From assembly GCF_001522545.3 (NCBI RefSeq), contig NC_031770.1, forward strand, positions 8,211,321 to 8,275,320: a stretch of 64,000 nucleotides of DNA, given 5' to 3'. The notes under the pieces are model-generated. The model was not told the DNA's origin and ran no database searches. It saw only the letters and a list, made by a program, of their open reading frames with translations. The stretch is from Parus major. Taxonomy: Eukaryota > Chordata > Aves > Passeriformes > Paridae. A program made the translations under genes and the position numbers. Position 1 is the first letter of the stretch. The number at the start of each line of letters is the position of its first letter. Positions 40,143-50,400 of the stretch are shown in pieces.

Positions 40143-43100
40143 CTGCAAATAAAAAAAAACCAAACATGTATTAGGAATGTCAGGTTTGTTCAATATGTAT
40201 TTTAACTCAGTGTCTGAAGATCTATGGCAGGAGCACACTATTTTGACATACCGAGCACCCAAGTTAAAAATGGCTCATCTCTCCTGTCCCCAAGGCAGGA
40301 AGGGGGCAAGGTGCATGACCTTTGTAGTCCTACTGTTTACTGCCTCCCAATGATTGCACTGGGATGCACACATTTGCTTCAAGGAAATTTTACCTGGGTG
40401 CCCTTCAAGTGAACCTTATGACATCAGGAGTCAACACAGGAGATGGTGATGGGTTAAGAAAATTAAGGCTATCAGAGTGAAAAGGGCTCTACAATTTACT
40501 GAGTTAGGCAGAGATATGGACATGGGGATGGTATAGGCACAGGGGTCAGACACAGTACAGGTGTCACACAAATAAAACAAGAGAGGTTGGAAAAAGGTCA
40601 AAAGTAGCAACAAAAATTGGCAAAGGAGACAAGAAGATGATAGCTAAGCATAGCCTTTTATATGGTGTATTACAGAACTATAAATTCCCATACTATAAAA
40701 TCCTGACCTCACTGGAACCAACAGGAACACTCCTTGCACATACCAATAATTTTACCATTTCTACACACCAATTTCCAATTAATGTATTTTTAATAAGTAT
40801 TCAAACTGAATAAATAGAACAAAGGCTATATTTACTTCTCACAAGAAAATGTCCATGGAGAAATTAAATAGCAATTTTTGAAAGGACCACTTAATATCCA
40901 TTTTTTGGTTAACGTCCTTTCCCTCAAAATTTAAGATGAAGAAAGTTATGGTTTATATGTAAAGAAAACCTATGCTATTTTCTTTCATTCCTTTACTCTA
41001 TAGAACATTTAAAAGAATAACTAGTTGTTATCTCTCCCCTTTCTTCCCCATTTTAATCCAAAATTGCTACTTTCCATTTATATGCTTCTCTGCTGGGGAA
41101 GAAACAGATAAAATACCCACTCTTCAACAATTAATTGTTTTGTTGCTTTTGCAACAGCGGTTCTTGAAAACGGGAGGTTAATACAGGACACTCTTAAAGT
41201 CATGTTTTATCAGAATGAATATTGATTAAAACTTTGCCAAGCAGTGAGATCAAGTAAAAATAAGACTGACTGGCACTTGACTGGTTCATTTCCCCAGCAA
41301 GTAACACTGAGCATGGAATATCACTGACTCTTGGTCACCTGGCAGTAAGGAAGTGCCTGACCTCTCCTGTGGATGAAAAGGCATCTTAGTGTTTAGACTG
41401 ATAGATAACACAAGAGTATTTCACTGGCAGTTTCAGCCACAGAGCAAACAACAATACAGGCTGAGCTCTGAGAAGTATCAAGGGATTTGAGGTTCCAAAT
41501 TCCAGGTGTGCAGTAATATAAAGAAACTCCACATCATCTGCTGTCTTCTTCCCCAGTCCCATCATTAAGTAAGGTTTTACTATGCATCAAAGTAACAGTA
41601 TTTTTAAGTAATAAGTTAAGAAAACAGCATGCTGACTGCTGCATCAGCCTACACTTGATCCTAGGGAACCTGAGTGTCTATGGAGAGAGACTGTGAGATA
41701 TTTAGAGAAGTGGAATGCAAACAGGTGTCCTGAACTACAGGAATTCAAAATAAGCATCAGGACAATTTTACTTTTGAGAAAATAACCTCCAGATTCTCCT
41801 TAGAACATCTAACACCTTGACTGAATGGATGAATATTGAAGCCTATTTTAAGTTGCAGTACAGAGCAAATTTCTCTGACATTCTGACTACAGTAAGGAAA
41901 CACACAATAACAGTCTAACAGTGATACAATAAAGACAAATACCTGAAGAAGACTGTGCAAAAGACTCTGAAAGGTGCCTCTTGAAAGGTGATTTCTTATT
42001 GTCAAGCTTGCTGTGCAAAGTCACATTCACCTCATTCTTGCTTCCTTCCAAACCCTGCAGAGTAATTCCAATGCCAGAATGATTCCCTGGATTTTCAGAC
42101 CCTATATGAAGACCACCCTGAGAACTGTTAATCTTTCGGAACTTAAACTTTGAAGGCACAACTGAAGTTTTGTTACCAGAGCTGCCACTTGGAATCTTTC
42201 CCACATTAGACAAGATATGTGAGCTGTTGAGTTCTTTTCCACTAAAAATATTTACTGCATTAACAGGACTTATTTCAGAACCCGTCTCTCCTGCTGGCAC
42301 AGAATTTGACCTGTACCATTTCCCTGAAACAGTCTTGGCAGCATCTTCAGAAGCATCTTGATGACAGTTTTTAAGCAGTGCGTATTTACACTCCACAGAA
42401 GGACCTGAGACTGCAGCCTGAGGATTTGAGACGTTCTTAGAGTTCACTACATGACCTGCTGTGGCCAGCCCATGCACTATCTTTGATGAATTCCTACTGG
42501 AATCCTTCAGTGAGAGATCCTCCTGTTTTGCATTTGTTTTTTCTGCCAAGAAGAGATCAGGTAGTCTTTGTTTAGATGCTGGGAAGCTGTTACCAGCATT
42601 TGATATGGAATTAATACTGGCTCCTTGAATAGTTTTAGTTTTTTCATTTCCTTGTTTAACATCCTGGCTCTGAGTTTGCTTTTCTATATCATCACACACC
42701 TGATATAACAATTCATCATCCTCATAGTTTGCATCCCAAAGACTATTTGATCCACAAATACCTAATATTTCATCAGAGGATTTTGGTTCATTCCAGTCCT
42801 CAAATGAGAGAGGGCATTTCTTTGGTACTTCATCTTGATTTGATTGACCTGTATCAGCTTGGTTAACCACTTTGGTTAGATCATTAGGTTTCATGTTGGT
42901 AGAAACACTGGATGACTGACAGGAAATAGTAGGAGTGTTATTTCCAGGTTTTTCTGCTGGCTGTCTATGAGGATTAGATCTTGAAGGAAAAAGAGGAAGA
43001 GCATCACTTTTAGGCTCAGTAGATTCATTTCCACTCTTGATTTCAGACTGCACTGAAACAGGAATATGGCTCAAATCACTGTTTTGGGTACTCTTCCAAA

Positions 43101-46100
43101 CAGATTTGATTTTATCTGGCTTAACATCACATTTGCCATGCAAGGCCTTGGTCTCTGCCCTTGAGTTTTCTGTCTTGCACGGTTTTTGTAAAGACAGTGA
43201 TTTTACAACATTTTGTGAGCTTTTACTAGCATGTTTCAAAGGTGAATATTGCAAACTGTTAGATTTGTTTACAGTCCCCAAAAGAGTTACTGAGTTGCCA
43301 CTACTTCTTTGCCTTGTTCCACTAGCATCACTGAAATTGTGCACAAGTGGATTTGCAAGAGTTTGTGGTGGTTCTTCAGTACTTATCAATTCAGGATTTT
43401 GGGTTATCTGCATCACAAAAGAGTCATCTGCCAAAAGATCTGTATCCCAGTCATCAAAGTCATCATTAACTATTCCAGCAAGTTTAGTAGAGGCCATCAA
43501 TTGTGTCTTCAAATTAGGAGGATTGTTTTTTGTCAGGGTGTCAGTAGCAGGTTTTGGTAAAATCTGGTCAACACTTCCTATGGCAATCAGAGTATCCTTT
43601 TGATATGCCTCTGAGCTACCATGCTGTGTCTCTTCAACTTTCTCAGGAAGGTTCTCCTCTTCCAAGGTACTTTTAATTTTATGAAAACTATTATTTAGAG
43701 AAATATCTGACAGCTCTTGGCTCAACTGTCCGCTGCATTTCTGGGTAGAGGAGTCAAAAAGAGCGCGAAGGGCTACTTCAGCCTCCAGGTCTACAGACTT
43801 TTGACTGCTGGATTGACAAGGCTCTGCCACAGGGATGCCAGTGCTCTGTCCAACTGGTTTCAGGGACACAGCAGTATCTGCTTCAGAACCTTCACCAAGA
43901 ACTGATTTCTGGTTTTTCATATTTACTTCATCTTTAGAATTACTTGAAGACTCTGAGTTGGTCTCGATTAAGTTATGACCAAGCTTTTCCTGTTCCTGAA
44001 CAGCATCTAACTCTACTAGATTTTTATCAAACTCCTTAGCCAATTTCATGAGTTCCTCTTCGGGATTTTTTGTCTTAGGATATCTGGATTAAAAAGAAAA
44101 TACAGAAAATAAAGTTAGAGTACTACTACTGAGAAAATTTAGCCAAGTTCAGTTACATGACCCTATGAGCTGTTCATTCTCTAGTTTAACAGCTACAAAG
44201 GTATGACTAAATCCCACTGCTTCCAATATGCAGTCAACATCTACCCCCTCCAAGAAGACATAACAAGCCCACAGTTAAAAGCATTCTATATGCTAATGTA
44301 CAATTATATGTTTTACTATACACAGAAGACCACATAGCCTTTTTCATGAAAACCCAGCTATGATAGGCAAGAAGGAACTGTAACTTACCTTGTACAACTT
44401 AACTTGGTCCTAGCTCGCCCTTTTACTACCACAGGTGTACAGGGAATAGCATCCTCACCAATCCATGTTCCTATGAGGGAGCCTTCATTACAGGCTGCTT
44501 TTTCATCCTGAATAATTAAGATTTATAATGCTCAGAAATTTGGCTTCAGATAAAGACTCGACTAGACACACATCTTACATGAGTTAAAAGTTGCTAAACT
44601 AAATAACCAGTATGAAACCTGTAGAAAGCAACAGATAAGGGCAAAAACAAGTTAGGTGGGATTACTGCAAAATTATCCACTGACAGTCGTATCAATTTAA
44701 TTATATCAATTTAAAGCAGGAACTTCAGTTAAAATAACTGAATTATACTTTGGCATACAAATCTTACTAGATTTGTCTGCTCCAGGTTTATACACATTCA
44801 TGTTAGAAGCTGTGATCTAGTTTACTTCAGTATACTACTAAGGAGCTGTCTGAGAGGCCAGCAGCACAAACAGATTAGAGACCTTGAAATAAATTACACT
44901 CTGTATGCTTACAGAAGAAAATTCTGACTTCTTCCACTACAACTAATTTAGAAAAAGAGCCTTTAAATAGAATTAAGTGACCTTTAGAAACTAAATGGAA
45001 TTGTTTCAGAGCTTCAAAGTTCAGGCTTGAATTTGAATTCTGAAATGAAAGCGATATAATACTGTGATGAATTGTTTAGAGGGGCAAAGCAATAGGATGT
45101 AGCAAATTACTGCATGTAAGCCAGCAAAAATAATTTGAACTTTACTAACTACTAGGGTAGTTTTAAATAGATTCTCTTAGTCTTTGCAAATTTAAGGGTT
45201 TTTTTTGAATTTGTTTTTGTTTAAAAAAATAAAAACAAACAGCAGAAGACATTTATGGCAGAACTGTAACCATTTGAAAGGTAGGCAGTGGCATCCCTTA
45301 TCAACGATTTTCCAATTATTTTAGTATAGTTTCTCACAAATATGCTAAACAGTAAATATATTTTAAAACAGCCATGTCAAAAAAGCAGGCACGTTTTGCA
45401 AGCTAAATACTACACATTTTAGGAATTACACCTTTTCCTCTTGCACTTAAAATCCAACAGCACTTTTGTTTTGACTTTCTAAGCTGTGGACATCAGGTTG
45501 ACAGCAAGAGGGAAAGGGCAGAGATATTGGGGTAAAGAGGAAAATTATTTAGAGTATTGAAGCAAGGTTACTATGTCTATTTTATTGCAAAATATCTCTC
45601 ATCTGGGTCTTGTTCTTGTAAATCAAGTCAATCAAGACTGTTCAAAATGCTTAAAAACAAGTAAATCCAGTATGTGAAGAAACTCTTACCTTCTAACAAA
45701 TGAGTAATTAAAGATAAATAAATAGTATTCCTAAGACAAAAAGCTGTAACTTGTACTCTGAAAGCAAACCCTTTTAAACTGGAGCTGCTGCAAATTTCTT
45801 CATGTATCCTTTACTACAGCATCTGTGACTCACAACAATCAGTCAACGCCGTGCTTACTATTTTAAATTCAATGCAGTTCTGTAAACCAGTTTTCTACAT
45901 GCCCAACTGTTACCATGACACTACTGTAACTAAAACCAAGGCTAAGGCTGAAGCACTATTCTCTTTGATTACTGCACATGCAAAGCATTGTTTTAGAAAG
46001 TTATGATTACCTGGGGAGCAATACGATTAACAATTTCTGAAATTTCTACTGCGCATCTACTGGTAGACTGCTTGTTTTTTCCATTGCCTATGAAAACAAA

Positions 46101-48179
46101 CAAACTTCTTAAAAATTTTGAAATCTATTTAATTTATGAAGTACAGTACATCTCAAGTAATTCAAATAAACCTGTAAACATTGAAGCTTGATTCAATGCT
46201 ATATCGAAGAACTTACAGGTTTTTAATGAAAATAAAATCAAACAACCATTATAAGTGGAAGCAACCTTTTTCCAATAAATCTTTTATAACTTTTACTTCA
46301 CTCCCACTCCATGCCTCAAATGGGTGTCCTGAAGTCTGGATTTTGGTGTTACCTAGTCTGTGTGCAATTGGTGAATGAGAATCCCAAAAGATTTCTTGCT
46401 GTGTCTCAGTGTCATTAACAGGAGAGCTGAAAGTAGGTATTCGGGATTTCCTACTCAACGATCTCTTTGGTGTCTTATGTAAACATGGCTCTGTGTGAAA
46501 AGAAAAAACATCTTTATTGAAAAACAACAAATAAAAGGCAAAAATCACTTAGAACACAGAACAGGTCAAGACAAAAGAAGATGCTTTGGGAACATCAAGA
46601 ATAAAAAACAAGTTCACACTGACCAGGATTCCTTTACTCACAAAAGGAAAACTGTTCATAATTAGACATTAAATATAGGACAGGACTCCTAGCTTTGCCA
46701 ATTACATCACCACAGAGATAACAGAACATTACATCATCCTGACACCTTCATACCCAGCATCTGATTGTAAAGATGTCAATTCTTACACTTGAGAGGAATA
46801 TATTGACTTAATCTTATATTAAGAGAAGAATTATGTATACCTCTAAGAAAGAATATTTTGTATTCTCACTTGCTTTGTGTATTTCACCCAGACTCTGAGT
46901 TGAACTACTATTTTAATGGTCCTCCAAATTTCTCTGGGTCATAACCTACATTTGTCTGTATTTCCTCCCCTGGGCCTTCCCAGCTAGGACTATTAAAAGC
47001 AGGGATTTAGCTATTCAAAACCTGCTTGCAGCTGCCTTTTATCAGTAAGTGAACTAAACACCCTATGTGAAACTCTGCTAGTCACCCCTGCCATTCAGAA
47101 ATGATGCTGCAGATGTGAAAGCCTACAGAAATAATTTTAAAGATGCTATTTTTCTATAGGGAGGAATATCTTAGAAGATGTTTTGCCCTGAAGTGCATAG
47201 CATGGCCAGCTTTTATCCTCTCCTTGGTTAGTTCCAGTATTTGCTAAGGGAATCACAGAATGGGTAAAATTGGAAAGGACCATAGTGATCACCTTATCCA
47301 ACCTCTCTGCTGAAGCAGGGTCATCCCAGAGCACATGCTACAGGATTGTGCCCAGATGGATCTGGAATATCTCCAGTGAGGGAAACTCCACACCCTCTCT
47401 GTGCAACCTGTTCCAGTGCAGTCACTGCAGAATGTTCTTCCTCACGTTCAGGTGGAACTTCCTGTCCATCAGTTTCTGCCTCTTTCTTGTGCTACTGCTC
47501 AGCACCACTGAGCTGAGCCTGGTCCACCCTCTTTGCACCCTCCCTTTAGATATTTATACACGATGTTGTGCCCTCTGTTTTTTCTTCTCAAGGCCAAACA
47601 GGACCAACTCCCTCACTCTTTCCTTGTAAAGACATTCTCCAAGCCACTAACCAACTTTGTAGCTTTCTGATGGACCTGTTCCAGGAGCTCCATGCCTCTC
47701 TTGTTCTGAGCAGCCCAGAACCGGTCAGAATATTCCAGCTGTGGCCTCACCAGGGCTGAACAGAGGGGTAGGCACACCTGCCTCGGCCTCCTGGCAACGC
47801 TCTTCTTAACGCACGCCAGGGCACCATTGTCCCGCCTGGCCCCCGGGGCTCAACAAGCTCTTGACAGCAACAGCCCCTTCTCGGGGCGAGCGGAGATTTA
47901 CACCGCACCAACCCCTCCTCACGGCTCGGCCGCGCCTCCCACCGCCTTCCAGAGGTAGCGGGCAGGGCCGGGGCCCCCAGGGGCCGCTCCCGCCGTACCT
48001 GCAGCGCGGGGCGAGCACGCCGCCTCCCCGGCGGGCAGGCCTCGGCCCGCGCCGCCTTCCACCGCCCCCTCCTCCGCGGGGAGCTCCGCCCGCCGCCGGG
48101 TGAGCTGCTCCTCGCCGCCGCTGCGCCTCCTCAGGGCGGCGGGCCTGAGGGACAGCCCCCTCCGCCGGCTACCGGGCAT
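40027..48179 (-). CDS. ETAA1: ETAA1, RPA-binding ATR activator; six coding exons, 923 aa
   Basis: Coding exons on the minus strand are 48179-47999, 46490-46353, 46087-46011, 44507-44389, 44083-41943 and 40142-40027 (181, 138, 77, 119, 2141 and 116 nt; total 2772 nt, 923 codons plus TGA). Every intron is GT-AG and every junction keeps frame. The protein matches ETAA1 as I know it: a KTPKRSL segment, IFWD with the Trp at residue 96, EISEIVNRIAPQ, TWIGEDAIPCTP, EEELMKLAKEFDKN, STQKCSGQLSQEL (about 284-296), an acidic LLYQVCDDIE motif (about 629-638) and a terminal CSQEEIERKKQEALARRK helix (896-913). In vertebrates ETAA1 is recruited to RPA-coated single-stranded DNA at stalled forks and activates ATR-ATRIP independently of TOPBP1. 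The human ATR-activating domain depends on the Trp equivalent to residue 96, and the acidic and C-terminal motifs bind RPA70 and RPA32. All are present, with no stop or frameshift, so the gene looks functional. The start was chosen by Kozak context (GCCGCC before ATG) and a basic N-terminus like the human one. Confidence 0.96.
40143..41942 (-). other. ETAA1 intron 5
   Basis: Intron between exons 5 and 6, GTATTT...TTTGCAG. AT-rich. I see no recognisable repeat, RNA gene or nested coding region in it. Confidence 0.85.
41943..44083 (-). CDS. ETAA1: ETAA1 large coding exon 5 (residues 172-885)
   Basis: A 2141-nt exon, acceptor TTTTTAATCCAG, donor TCTTCAG followed by GTATTT. It starts YPKTKNPEEELMKLAKEFDK, a predicted short coiled-coil that is near-identical to human, and then runs through mostly disordered, Ser/Asn/Lys-rich sequence with conserved islands. 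These are STQKCSGQLSQEL (284-296), an acidic FDDWDTDLLADDSF patch (381-394), the RPA70-type motif SLWDANYEDDELLYQVCDDI (about 619-638; genomic 42744-42685), and VVPSKFKFRKIN (813-824). The rest is likely to diverge fast between species. Open reading continues 18 codons past the donor into intron 5, so the exon end is set by the splice site and by the phase and conservation of exon 6. Confidence 0.97.
44389..44507 (-). CDS. ETAA1: ETAA1 coding exon 4, WIGEDAIPCTP block
   Basis: This 119-nt exon has an acceptor TTAATTATTCAG and a strong donor AAG followed by GTAAGT. It encodes residues 133-171 plus two bases, beginning DEKAACNEGSLIGTWIGEDA and continuing IPCTPVVVKGRARTKLSCT. The WIGE..IPCTP stretch is one of the most conserved parts of the family and lies in the ATR-activating region. 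The split codon (AG plus A) gives Arg172. Confidence 0.95.
44508..46010 (-). other. ETAA1 intron 3
   Basis: Intron between exons 3 and 4, GTAATC...ATTCAG. AT-rich, no recognised repeat or nested gene. Introns 2 (46088-46352) and 4 (44084-44388) are short, about 265 and 305 bases, and equally plain. Confidence 0.85.
46011..46087 (-). CDS. ETAA1: ETAA1 coding exon 3 (residues 107-132)
   Basis: This small 77-nt exon has an acceptor ending TTTTCATAG and a donor CCCCAG followed by GTAATC. It encodes NGKNKQSTSRCAVEISEIVN and then RIAPQ, matching the EIS.IVNRIAPQ block of vertebrate ETAA1. It ends in phase 0. The exon is too short to show as an ORF of its own and was found by matching the family and splice sites. 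Confidence 0.94.
46353..46490 (-). CDS. ETAA1: ETAA1 coding exon 2, ATR-activating region with key Trp
   Basis: The acceptor is a pyrimidine tract ending CACACAG; the donor is CTAG followed by GTAACA. The exon encodes residues 61-106 plus one base. It carries the conserved KTPKRSL block (66-72) and QQEIFWDSHSPIAHRLG (91-107). Trp96 (codon 46386-46384) aligns with the human Trp107, which is reported to be required for ATR activation. The match to the human IFWD..SP..H.LG pattern is strong and makes the assignment secure. An acceptor two bases further on would break the frame, so 46490 is the first exonic base. Confidence 0.95.
46491..47998 (-). other. ETAA1 intron 1, carrying a sense-oriented CR1
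   Basis: Intron from the donor GTACGG at 47998 to the acceptor CACACAG at 46491. Its first 160 bases are part of the CpG island, followed by a CR1 fragment (47250-47829) in the same orientation as ETAA1, then AT-rich unique sequence. Confidence 0.85.
47250..47829 (-). mobile_element. CR1 LINE fragment inside ETAA1 intron 1
   Basis: The plus strand reads as reverse CR1: a tail starting AATCACAGAATGGG, then segments equivalent to the CR1 3' coding region such as ATGTTCAGGTGGAACTTCCT-like sequence and TTTAGATATTTATACA, ending near CACCATTG. It is 5'-truncated and lies about 170 bases downstream of the exon 1 donor, in the same orientation as ETAA1. Confidence 0.87.
47999..48179 (-). CDS. ETAA1: ETAA1 coding exon 1 (residues 1-60)
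   Basis: The start codon is at 48179-48177 in the context GCCGCCATGC. The exon encodes a short, arginine- and alanine-rich, GC-rich N-terminus beginning MPGSRRRGLSLRPAALRRRS. It ends at CAG followed by the donor GTACGG (GT at 47998-47997), leaving one nucleotide that combines with AG of exon 2 to make Glu61. The sequence itself is poorly conserved against human, as expected for this end of the family. Support comes from the basic composition, the consistent splice phase and the CpG island setting. A downstream alternative start is possible but there is no in-frame Met before exon 5 residue 184. Confidence 0.82.
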
Positions 48180-48231
48180 GGCGGCCGCAGCGGCGGCACT
48201 TCAGCGGTCCCGCCACCGGCAGCGCCGCCAT
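48169..48231 (-). CDS. Upstream ORF overlapping the ETAA1 start codon (20 codons)
   Basis: An ATG inside the YY1-type element (48231-48229) has A at -3 and G at +4, a strong context. It opens a 20-codon frame that passes over the ETAA1 ATG in a different frame and stops at TAG 48171-48169, just after it. If transcription starts upstream of 48231 this would limit ETAA1 translation to leaky scanning. If it starts inside the element the uORF is absent. Peptide function is not implied. Confidence 0.4.
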   Translation of the reverse strand: MAALPVAGPLKCRRCGRHAR

Positions 48232-48342
48232 TTTGCCGGGCAGCTCCCGAGACCGCCGCCTATTGGCCGCCGCCGCGCCGCCTCGAGCGGCCATTGGCCC
48301 CGCGCTGCGAGGGCGGGCGGGCAGGCGGACGCGGCGGAGAAC
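48180..48342 (-). promoter_or_regulatory. ETAA1 core promoter and 5' UTR: two CCAAT boxes and a YY1-type element
   Basis: Read on the minus strand, two CCAAT boxes lie at 48297-48293 and 48266-48262, 31 bp apart (about three helical turns, a common NF-Y arrangement). A CAAAATGGCGGC element follows at 48235-48224, which fits YY1 sites found at or just after the start site of housekeeping promoters. No TATA box is seen. The start codon is 45 bp further on. The start site is inferred to lie near the YY1 element. An assembly gap begins at 48343, so upstream elements may be missing. Confidence 0.7.
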
Positions 48343-48542
48343 NNNNNNNNNNNNNNNNNNNNNNNNNNNNNNNNNNNNNNNNNNNNNNNNNNNNNNNNNN
48401 NNNNNNNNNNNNNNNNNNNNNNNNNNNNNNNNNNNNNNNNNNNNNNNNNNNNNNNNNNNNNNNNNNNNNNNNNNNNNNNNNNNNNNNNNNNNNNNNNNNN
48501 NNNNNNNNNNNNNNNNNNNNNNNNNNNNNNNNNNNNNNNNNN
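48343..48542. other. Assembly gap, 200 N, in ETAA1 promoter CpG island
   Basis: 200 N within extremely GC-rich sequence about 165 bases upstream of the ETAA1 start codon. GC dropout is the likely cause; the round size suggests an estimated gap. Upstream promoter elements or a divergent transcript start could be hidden here. Confidence 1.
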
Positions 48543-48644
48543 GGAAAAGCTTAGCCGTGGGCAGAGGGGCTGGATGTGCCCTCCTGCGGACGGTTGCCGT
48601 CGGCTTGGCCTGAATTGCGTCGGATCTACCAGTAGCAAAGTCTG

Positions 48645-49536
48645 GGATGACACCTAGGTGGGTGGGAATGTTGTTCTGCTGTAGGGCAGGAAGGCTCTGC
48701 AGAGGGATCTCGGACAGGCTGGATTGATGGGCTCAAGAGTATGAGGTTCAACAAGGCCCAGTTCTTGAAAGTGGGGTTCTACACATTTTTTTCTGTACTT
48801 TGGCCAGTGCAGCCCCGTTCAGTGGTACAAGTTGGGGGAAATCGGTTCCAGCAAAAGGGCCTGGGGGTGTTGGCCACCAGCAGCTGAGCATGAGCCAGCA
48901 TGTGCCCAGGTGGCCAAGAAGTTCTGTGGTGTCCTGGTCTGTATCAGCAATAGTGTGGCCAGCAGGACCAGGGAAGAATTCTTCCCCAGTACTTGGCACT
49001 GATGAAGCTGTGCCCCAACTGCTGTGTCCAGTTCTGGACCCCTCCAGTTCAGGAAGGACATGGAGGTGCTGGAGCAAGTCCAGAGCAGGGCAATGAAATG
49101 GTGAAACAATTTTTACAAGGAACAGCTGATGGAGCTGGAGGTGTTCAGCCTGGAGAAGAGGATGGTCAGGGGTGCCTTTACTCTCTACAGCTCCCTGAAA
49201 GGAGATTGAAGCCAAGTTGAGGTCGCTCTCTTCTCCCAGACAAGCAGCAGCAAGATGAGAAGAAATTGCATGAAGAAGAAAATGCATGAGAAGAGGAAGA
49301 AATTGCATGAAGCTGCACCAGAGGAGGTTTAGCTTGGACATGAGGAGGAATTTCTTCACAGGAAGAGTGATTCTGCATTAGAATGGGCTGCCCAGGGAAT
49401 CACAGTCCCTGTAGATGTTTAAGGAAAGTCTGGTTGTGGCACTTAGTGCCGTGGTCTAGTTGATGTCTAGGTCATAGGTTGAACTCAATGATCTCAGAGG
49501 AGTTTTCCAATCCGATTGAGTCTGTGATTCTGTGAA
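48645..49536 (+). mobile_element. CR1 LINE fragment upstream of ETAA1
   Basis: Forward-strand CR1: CTCTGCAGAGGGATCTCGGA, TGAGGTTCAACAAGGCCCAG, GTCCAGAGCAGGGCAATGAA, AGCCTGGAGAAGAGGATGGT, and the tail GATTCTGTGA. Multiple frameshifts break the reverse transcriptase. It carries an extra purine-rich triplication at 49254-49312 (listed separately). The 5' edge is uncertain by some tens of bases. Confidence 0.88.
49254..49312 (+). repeat. Imperfect triplication within CR1
   Basis: Three tandem relatives of GATGAGAAGAAATTGCATGA occupy 49254-49275, 49276-49290 (shortened) and 49291-49312, where CR1 normally has a single equivalent segment before GCTGCACCAG. This is a local expansion after or during insertion. 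Confidence 0.7.
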
Positions 49537-50353
49537 ACACAGCAGGCATAAACCATTTCATTCCAGTGAGGCAGTTGGTGCTGGTGAAGCGATGCTTACA
49601 GAAGCTAAATTTGGTAGATAAGAAGTTAACATGGGGTTCCTGGTGGACTGTGATATTACATGGTTATTTTAAGCAATATAAATGAAAACATATGTGCATA
49701 TAACAATGTGGATATTTCCTCCCTGAGCCTCTAAAAATAAATGTACAAACATATCTGTTGAGCATATAAGGGTCAAGGAGTGAACTACTCTGTACTTGTC
49801 TTTTGCTTGGTTTTCGTTTAATTGATTCAGAGTACTTTGGGATCATATTTAATTTGTAACATGTAAGCAGTGGGTTTCAGGCTTGGATCAGGAGTAAAAA
49901 GTTTTGAAGTCACTAAAGATTGATTCCCTGAGCCATGAAACCTTTTCTTTCCACCTGAGGCCTCAGGCAAACAATATGTTTCTTCACTTCTCCATTCTCG
50001 TGAGTGTAATTAAAGCCAATAGAAGACTTCTTAACAAGGAAAAAAAAATAAAAATAGGTACTATGTATTAAAACAGAGAAACTGTATTATATATGTAGCA
50101 AATTTGTATAAAGAGCAGAAAGTTGTGACATTTGAATAGTTAACTTGTTTACGCCAGACCTGTAAAATATAAAGCAGAGTTTAAAATATAAAGGGGACTG
50201 AAAAAGTGGGTCAAGAATTAGGCTTCAAAGTCCATCATAGACATCTGAATGTTGCTACTTGTACTTGTAATTGTACCAGTGTGGGTAGATCTGTACACTA
50301 GCACAAAGTGTGGCAAAGCTATCTATGCATGATAATCTTGATTGCTTTGTAGT

Positions 50354-50400
50354 TTTGCAATATAGTAATTAAAGTATAGGTTTGCAATATAGTAATTAAA
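50354..50400 (+). repeat. Tandem duplication, 20-bp identical copies
   Basis: TTTGCAATATAGTAATTAAA at 50354-50373 is repeated exactly at 50381-50400 (offset 27 bp). Confidence 0.9.

Larger units (their letters stand above)
47835..48610. other. CpG island over ETAA1 exon 1
   Basis: This block is very GC- and CpG-rich against an AT-rich background. It covers the 5' end of intron 1, exon 1, the promoter and sequence on the far side of the gap 48343-48542. This is typical of a broadly expressed vertebrate promoter. No coding exon of a divergent plus-strand gene could be recognised before the CR1 fragment starts at about 48645. Confidence 0.85.

Noticed and set aside
41887..41942. Extension of ETAA1 exon 5 by 18 codons to an in-frame stop
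   Set aside because: The splice donor at 41942 and the strongly conserved RPA32-type helix in exon 6 show that the frame normally continues there. An unspliced short isoform cannot be excluded.
43037..43603. 188-codon open frame on the plus strand
   Set aside because: It is the opposite-strand shadow of ETAA1 exon 5.
48100..48657. 185-codon plus-strand frame and a 150-codon minus-strand frame across the promoter gap
   Set aside because: Open only because of 200 N and high GC; the sequence is the ETAA1 promoter and start of a CR1.
48748..49359. 203-codon minus-strand frame
   Set aside because: Antisense to the CR1 fragment at 48645-49536; no independent gene evidence.
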